A program made the translations under genes and the position numbers. Shown piece after piece: positions 58,042 to 64,000 of a stretch of DNA of 64,000 nt. This DNA is from Homarus americanus. Taxonomy: Eukaryota; Arthropoda; Malacostraca; Decapoda; Nephropidae. Position 1 is the stretch's first letter; the number at the start of each line of letters is the position of its first letter. The notes beneath the pieces are model-generated. The model saw nothing but the letters and a program-made list of their open reading frames with translations. It was not told the origin of the DNA and did not search any database. The DNA lies in contig NW_024725489.1 in the NCBI RefSeq assembly GCF_018991925.1, positions 7,115,916 to 7,179,915 on the forward strand, in the 5' to 3' direction.

Positions 58042-58600
58042 GTCAGTGTGTGGGGAGGTCAGTGTGTGTGGGGGGGTCAGTGTGTGTGGGGGGGGGGGGG
58101 TCCCAGTGTGTGTGTGTGGGGGGGGTCGGTGTGTGTGTGGGGAGGGGGGGTCAGTGTGTGTGTGTGTGTGTGTGGGGTCGGTGTGTGTGGGGGAGGGTCA
58201 ATGTGTGGGGGTCAGTGTGTGGGGGAGGGGGTCAGTGTGTGTGTGTGTGTGTGGGGATGGGGTGTGGGGAGGGGGTCAGTGTGTGGGGGTGGAGGGTCAG
58301 TGTGTGGGGGGGTGTGGGGAGGGTCAGTGTGTGGGGGGTGGAGGGGGTCAGTGTGTGAGGGTGGAGGGGGGTCAGTGTGTGGTGGGTGGAGGTCAGTGTG
58401 TGGGAGGGTCAGTGTGTGGGGGGTGGAGGGGGCTAGTGTGTGGGGGGGTGGGGTCAGTGTGTGGGGGGTGGGGGTCAGGTGTGTGGTGGGTGGGGGGTCA
58501 GTGTGTGTGGGGAGGGTCAGTGTGTGGGGGGGGTCAGTGTGTGGGGGTGGAGGGGTCAGTGTGTGTGGGGGGGGTGTCTGTGTGTGTGTGTTTGTGTGTA
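57706..58600. repeat. G-rich GT/GGGG minisatellite
   Basis: Units of GTGTGTGGGGAGGGTCA vary from about 15 to 40 bp. Dense runs of 3-13 G on the plus strand predict G-quadruplexes. Long Gly/Val/Cys-rich frames are by-products. Confidence 0.95.
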
Positions 58601-58735
58601 CCGGTATATTTATTTAGGCTAATCCAAGAGTATTTATCTAAAGGTTCTAAAATGTATCCTGACAACATTTAACACACGCCTACACTACACTCACCGCCTT
58701 GAAGACCTTGTCGGGATAAAAAAAATATTCATTAG

Positions 58736-58860
58736 TTGGTGAAGGTGCGGTAACACTCTCGCCTCTCACCTATTGTGTCCTGGGTTCAATCCCTGCCCGA
58801 GACAATACAAGGGTGTTATCAAGTGTGTCACAACGTGCATTACTGACATAACAAGTGGTG
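58736..58860 (+). mobile_element. tRNA-derived SINE head
   Basis: GTGCGGTAACACTCTCGCC resembles an A box, and a perfect B box GGGTTCAATCCC lies about 30 bp downstream. The sequence after it (ACAATACAAGGGTG...) does not fold as an acceptor arm. It is a SINE or tRNA pseudogene rather than a working tRNA. Confidence 0.55.
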
Positions 58861-59370
58861 GGATAACTAACTTACTCAATTATATAACATGGTTCATTAA
58901 CTTACTGAATCATTTTAATAAACATAAGTAGATAATAGATTATATTTGACATAATTATTTTAAGTTACTGAAAAAAGTTACTATTTTTAGATGTGTGAAA
59001 AGATCGCCCCGAGACACTGAATGTGAGTGTGTATTTGGTAATGTCTGTCGACGACATTGACTTCTCTCCTCCCCGCCCACACACACCTGAGGGCAGGGCG
59101 TCGTGCAGGTAGAGCCTAATTATTACTTTTTTCACCTGTCGGCCCCTTCCTGTTTGTTTCTCAGCTCCACCAGGATACCGACTGCTGGGAGACCAACTAT
59201 AAGACCCTGAGACATACACCTCACCTCCCAGACTCCCCTTAACATTCTAATATATTAACAGTCTCAAGATGACACCTGTGTAGAATATGATCAAACAATT
59301 ACCCGGTGGTTATGTAAACAATGCAGCCAATACAGGTGAAGGTAGAGTAGAGACGACAGGTGCTGAGGCT

Positions 59371-59373
<3 letters not shown>

Positions 59374-59412
<39 letters not shown>
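59374..59412. repeat. (GT)n microsatellite
   Basis: About 19 GT units. The flanks 58861-59373 and 59413-59780 have no recognised gene; 59630-59720 is CT-rich. Confidence 0.9.
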
Positions 59413-59414
<2 letters not shown>

Positions 59415-59784
59415 AGCACTGTGTACTGTAGGAAAGTGGATGACGGCTACCATAGTCAACATTATTACCACCCACACACACTCGCTTAATGACCTTATAC
59501 TGTAGTTGTTGAGAGTCGTAACAACATTATACCGTGAACGTCAACACCAGAGGACGATGTTTGCCCCACAACAACGAACAGCGGAAGTTGACGCTGTGAT
59601 AGATAACAGGATGAAATATGAAGCTTTGATGACCCTTCCTCCTCCTCTTCTCTCTCTCCCTCCACTTCCTCTTACTCTTCCTCCTCCCTCCTCTCCCTCT
59701 CTTTTCTTCCTCCTCCTCCTGGACCCTACAACACATTACACTTTGTTATTAATATGTATTTCATTAACTATACATGGAAATTAC

Positions 59785-59860
59785 TGTACCTGTAGTGTAT
59801 ACCTAATTCACTGTACCTGTACCTGTTCCTGTACCTTTACATGTATCTGTACCTGCAACT
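59785..59860. repeat. CTGTACCTGTACCTG motif patch
   Basis: Several CTGTACCTG and CTGTATCTG words, the reverse complement of the CAGGTACAG motif of the array at 61690-63130. Another small copy lies at 60782-60798. Confidence 0.75.
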
Positions 59861-60904
59861 TTACCCCAAAAACTATCGGCCCCTTTTCTCATCGATACAA
59901 TGTGTCACAGTGGACGAATATTTCTCTACATTAATTGTGGTTCCTGCATTATGTTGGTAGGTCTGCCTTCCTAGTATCTGTGAGGCTGCCAGTTATTATT
60001 TCTGGCATTTGTTATAATTATGGTGAATCACTGTGCTCCATCATTAGTACAATAATATAATGATATTAATGTAGCGAAAATATATCAAGGGCAGTCAAAT
60101 AGTGGGTGTTTTCTGCTGGAAATCCATGGCCAACACTAGTACCTGAGACTCACTGGACAACACAGCTTGCACCGACAAACATGGAGAAATGTCACTTTCC
60201 GAATAACAGTATAGCTATAAATCAATGTTTGTTAGCATAATGTTTACCTCATTGTACTTGTAATAATATACTCATACAGTGCTAATGACGACATAGTCTC
60301 GTAGTGTGTACAAGATAATGTTCCATTGCCAGCACGAATGTCATTGTAATTGATATTGCATCATAATACACCTGCAATTAATAAATGTAATATCGGATCA
60401 TAGTGTTTCATATTTTTTCGAAGCGATTCCACTGTAACCTCGGTTCATGAAAACATAGTAACGTTATATTCCTATTTGCCAACCCATCCCCGGGGGCTGA
60501 AATAGTATCTGAGGTGCATAAATCAGCGAGGTTACTCATGACGATACAGTACTAGTTTAGCATATGGCATCACAATTCAACCTATATATCATTACATTAT
60601 GTAGGGAATAGGTGGTATACTGCAGATATCAAGGTGACTATTAGGTGTACGAAGAAAGAACGGTAGAATGCAACTTACAATCAGAAATACCAATCGAACC
60701 GAGATTGTTGTGTCTGTGTGTTATTGTGTTTATTTCCAAATACACCAGACCGAGGGGGGGCTGATAGGTTTTTAGAGAGGGTGTACCTGTACCTGTATCC
60801 GCTCCTTGTAACGTTTGGAAATAATAAATAAGATAATGTCAAAATAAATAATATCTCATCTACGGTATATTTCCTCTTGTATGGACCTACGTGACCCAGG
60901 TGTA
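59861..60904. other. Intergenic; possible short MITE at 60434-60535
   Basis: No gene. GTAACCTCG (60434-60442) and CGAGGTTAC (60527-60535) form a perfect 9-bp inverted pair about 100 bp apart. AACCTCG is common in the ends of pogo/Tigger-like DNA transposons, but no target duplication was found. Confidence 0.3.
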
Positions 60905-60944
<40 letters not shown>

Positions 60945-61362
60945 GCCTGTCTGTCTGTCATCTTCACCTAGCCATCTGAGGACGAAGCTTTGACTCCTAG
61001 AAGGTTAAATAATTACACCACCAACACACTGTACAACGAGACGAGACAATCCTTGCACTTAGAAAACTCAGCACATGAAGAGTTAGCAAAAAGTGTGTGT
61101 GTGTGTGTGGAGAGCTTGATTCCTACCAAGATGTCCCTGCCTATACTCTCACCATTTTTTTCTTTCTATCTATCCTCCGACATCAATATCTCTCCTCCTC
61201 TTCCTTCCCCCCTCCTCCTTCCTTCCTCCTCCTCCTCTTCTGCTTCAGAGGTGCGCCTTATCGAGCCAGCAGCGAGGCCAAGCGTAACCCACACAGCTTG
61301 GCATCGTCTGTCCTCTACCTGTGGCACTACTTGTGATTACCTGAGTGCCTGCCTGACACAGT

Positions 61363-61404
<42 letters not shown>
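60905..61404. repeat. (CTGT)n and (CT)n with spacer
   Basis: CTGT at 60905-60959 and CT at 61363-61404. The spacer has no supported gene. Confidence 0.85.
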
Positions 61405-61406
<2 letters not shown>

Positions 61407-61689
61407 GCCATCAATCATTAAAAAAAATGTATCTATCTATATTTACTACAGGAGAGCTGCCCTGACCTTCCTCTCTCCTCCTCACTCACAACTGATCACT
61501 TCCAAATCGTGACAACCTGAGGGCGAGTCCATCTAACCAATCATAAGCCCATACGAAAGGATGTGGACGGAGCTTATTCCACCTTTTCATAATAAACAGA
61601 CTTGGTTTGTGGATGATGAGGCAGTTTGTATGATGGCATATATAAAAACAACAATTATTATTATTATATAACTTTGCAAGAACTGGTAC

Positions 61690-63130
61690 TAGTACAGTCT
61701 TATACAAGTACAGGTACAGATATAAGTACAGGTAGTAATACAGGTACAGGTACAGATATAATACAGGTACAGATATAAGTACAGGTAGTAATACAGGTAC
61801 AGGTACAGATATAAGTACAGGTACAGGTACAGATATTCAGTAGTACAGGTACAGGTACAGTATGGTACAAGGTACAGATATAAGTACAGGTAGTAATACA
61901 GGCAGAAAAGGTACACAGGTACAGATATAAGTACAGGTAGTAATACAGGTACAGGTACAGATATAAGTACAGGTAGTAATACAGGTACAGATATAAGTAC
62001 AGGTAGTAATACAGGTACAGATATAAGTACAGGTAGTAGTACAGGTACAGATATAAGTACAGGTAGTAATACAGGTACAGATATAAGTACAGGTAGTAAT
62101 ACAGGTACAGATATAAGTACAGGTAGTAATACAGGTACAGGTACAGATATAAGCAGGTAGTAATACAGGTACAGGTAGATATGACAGGCAGTAACAGGTA
62201 CAGGTACAGATATAAGTACAGGTATGCAATACAGATATAAGTACAGGTACAGGTACAGGTAGTACACAGGTACAGGTACAGATATAAGTACAGGTGTAAT
62301 ACAGGTACAGGTAGATATAAGTACAGGCAGTAATAGACAACTACAGATATAAGTACAGGTACAGTACAGGTACAGATAAGTACAGGTAGTAATACAGGTA
62401 CAACTACAGATATAAGTAAAGGTACAGCTACAGATATCAGTACAGGTAGAGCTACAGATATAAGTACAGATACAGGTACAGATATAAGTACAGGTAAAGT
62501 ACAGGTACAGATATAAGTACAGGTACAGCAACAGATATAAGTACAGGTAGAGCTACAGATATAAGTACAGATACAGGTACAGATATATACAGGTAAAGCT
62601 ACAGGTACAGATATAAGTACAGGTACAGCAACAGATATAAGTACAGGTACAGCTACAGATATACAGGTACAGCAACAGATATAAGTACAGGTACAGCTAC
62701 AGATATAAGTACAGGTAGTAATACAGGTATAGGTACATCTACAGGTACAGATAAGAGTAAAGGTCGATAATACAGGTACAGTTACAGGTACAAATACAGG
62801 TAGTAATACAGAACAGGTACAGCTACAGGTACAGATATAAGTAAAGGTCGATAATACAGGTACAGTTACAGGGTACAAATACAGGTAGTACAGGAACAGG
62901 TACAGCTACAGGTACAGATATAAGTAAAGGTCGATAATACAGGTACAGTTACAGGTACAAATACAGGTAGTAATACAGAACAGGTACAGCTACAGGTACA
63001 GATATAAGTAAAGGTCGATAATACAGGTACAGTTACAGGTACAGGGTAGTAATACAGGTACCAGTACAGCTACAGGTACAGATATAAGTAAAGGTCGATA
63101 ATACAGATACAGTTACAGGTACAGTATCAT
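61690..63130. repeat. 30-bp CAGGTA minisatellite with higher-order part
   Basis: The left half has units of GTACAGGTAGTAATACAGGT plus ACAGATATAA. The right part (62740-63130) repeats an 80-100-bp unit containing AAGTAAAGGTCGATAATAC four times. Tyr/Leu/Thr/Cys-rich minus-strand frames are by-products. Confidence 0.95.
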
Positions 63131-63184
63131 AAACAGGTAGAAATATGTCATCAGGTGAATGGTGTTCGACAAGTGGAGTATCGT

Positions 63185-63300
63185 GAACGTAACACCACTG
63201 TGGGCGGCGTCACACTGCCCTTCTGGTCACTGTGGGCGTGAGAGGGGGGGCAGTAGGTGACGTCACACGCCCACACGTCCGTACCAAATGTCACGGAGGC
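63185..63300. promoter_or_regulatory. GC-rich patch with CRE and GTGGGCG boxes
   Basis: CACTGTGGGCG occurs twice (63194 and 63229), a CGCCCAC sits at 63268, and a perfect CRE TGACGTCA lies at 63258-63265. It looks promoter-like, but no gene is attached within view. Confidence 0.35.
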
Positions 63301-63349
63301 GCTGGGCGATGGTGCGGGTGTTCTCATGTATGTCAGCTGCAGCCTACGC

Positions 63350-63662
63350 ACACACCTGCATCACACACCTGCATCATACACCTGAATCACACACCTGCAT
63401 CACACACCTGCATTATACACCTGAATCACACACCTGCATCACACACCTGCATCACACACCTGCATCACATACCCATCACACACCCACAACACACCTACAT
63501 CACACACCTGCATCACACACCTACAACACACACCTGCATCACACACCTGCATCACACACCTGCATCACACACCTGCATAAAACACCTGCATTACACACCT
63601 GCATCACACACCCACATCATACCCCTACATCACACACCTGCATCACACATCTGCATCACACA
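63350..63662. repeat. ACACCTGCATCAC minisatellite
   Basis: About 24 units of 12-14 bp (CACACACCTGCATCA), each with a CACCTG E-box. Variants are CACCTACA and CACCCACA. Confidence 0.95.
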
Positions 63663-63783
63663 GTGAGGGCAGGGGATGAGGGCAGGGGGGTCACCATGGA
63701 CAACTGTGAAAGAGAAAGTAATTCCGGTAAGCTTGAAAACCTGTTACAGGCGGTGCGGACTCACTACACTGCAGACTAAACCT

Positions 63784-63975
63784 TTTATTATTATTATTAT
63801 TATTATTATTAATATTATTATTATTTCCAGTACACAGTGAGACAGCAAGGATGACACCACTTGCCAGTCTCCCACTCACCAAACTGTAAATGCTGGATGA
63901 GGTGATAGTTCCCAGGCACCAAACAGTGACTCTTACAACAGGAGGCGACCACTGTATCCACTCCGCCACCGCACA
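63784..63975 (-). mobile_element. Candidate SINE with (AAT)n tail
   Basis: Read on the minus strand: GGTGGCGGAGTGGATACAGT, then GGTCGCCTCCTG, resembles the A box region of the head at 36483. A unique body follows and an (AAT)n tail ends it at 63826-63784. The B box is degenerate. Confidence 0.4.
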
Positions 63976-64000
63976 CCCCAGACGCAGGTAATGTGTTCTA

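Noticed and set aside
57706..58617. 303-codon Gly/Val/Cys-rich frame
   Set aside because: Product of the GTGTGGGG repeat; all three plus frames are long and open.
61700..62878. 392-codon minus-strand frame with a Tyr/Leu/Cys/Thr repeat
   Set aside because: It follows directly from the 30-bp CAGGTA repeat; overlapping frames on the same strand stay open for the same reason.

Overview
This is eukaryotic, non-coding-dominated DNA, most likely from a decapod crustacean or a similar arthropod. The reasons are inferential: an internal (TTAGG)n-type telomeric block at 57541-57571, very dense AAT, CA, CTT and longer tandem repeats, APE-type LINEs, and a Gypsy-type LTR retrotransposon with an insect-errantivirus-like env gene. 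I see no intact cellular protein-coding gene, rRNA gene or CRISPR. Every recognisable coding region is a broken transposable-element or repeat-associated gene; the longest open frames elsewhere (for example 48658-51513) are products of stop-free tandem repeats.

Layout. 1-310: 3' end of a LINE. 850-4215: nearly full-length CR1-like LINE with an ORF1 SGNH-esterase remnant, endonuclease and reverse transcriptase (RT), ending in a 230-bp AAT tract. 5152-14897: degenerate env-bearing Gypsy/errantivirus-like element (LTR, gag, protease, RT, RNase H, integrase, env, 3' LTR), whose 3' LTR is split by a Helitron relic at 13638-14778. 15277-16420: 5'-truncated second CR1-like copy. 16990-20262 (minus): LINE with a YVDD-type RT; a truncated sister copy lies at 53785-55050 (plus). 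21080-24430 (minus): another LINE, split inside its RT by a solo LTR (22128-22744) with a perfect 5-bp target duplication. 24620-28717 (plus), 28748-28960 (plus), 31070-33400 (minus), 34925-35645 (minus) and 37640-39238 (minus): five copies or fragments of one RTE-like LINE family with a C-terminal C2H2 finger. 29659-30950 (minus): relic of a metazoan gene family with HEEADTR and HAFTGC signatures and no function known to me.

From about 33.4 kb on, tandem repeats dominate: units of 27/31 bp (34.3 kb), a splice-acceptor-like CT repeat (36.7-37.4 kb), a 33-bp unit (42.1-43.4 kb), a 22-25-bp two-type array (44.1-48.4 kb), a 100-N assembly gap, a 3.9-kb ACC/ATC/ACT array, a G-rich array (52.6-53.2 kb), a degenerate CCAAT+CRE repeat (53.5-53.75 kb), a 22-bp array (55.7-57.4 kb), a G4-prone array (57.7-58.6 kb), a 30-bp CAGGTA array (61.7-63.1 kb) and a CACCTGCAT array (63.35-63.66 kb). 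tRNA-derived SINE heads are seen near 36.5, 58.7 and 63.9 kb.

The parts do not form an operon or pathway. The window reads as a TE graveyard with nested insertions and microsatellite-marked junctions. The most informative items are the solo LTR inside the LINE, the heat-shock-element and CRE motifs beside or inside the LTR of the env-bearing element, the Helitron with tandemly repeated ends, the HEEADTR relic, and several tandem arrays that repeat a transcription-factor-like or splice-site-like motif in every unit. All identifications come from reading the sequence; no database search was run.
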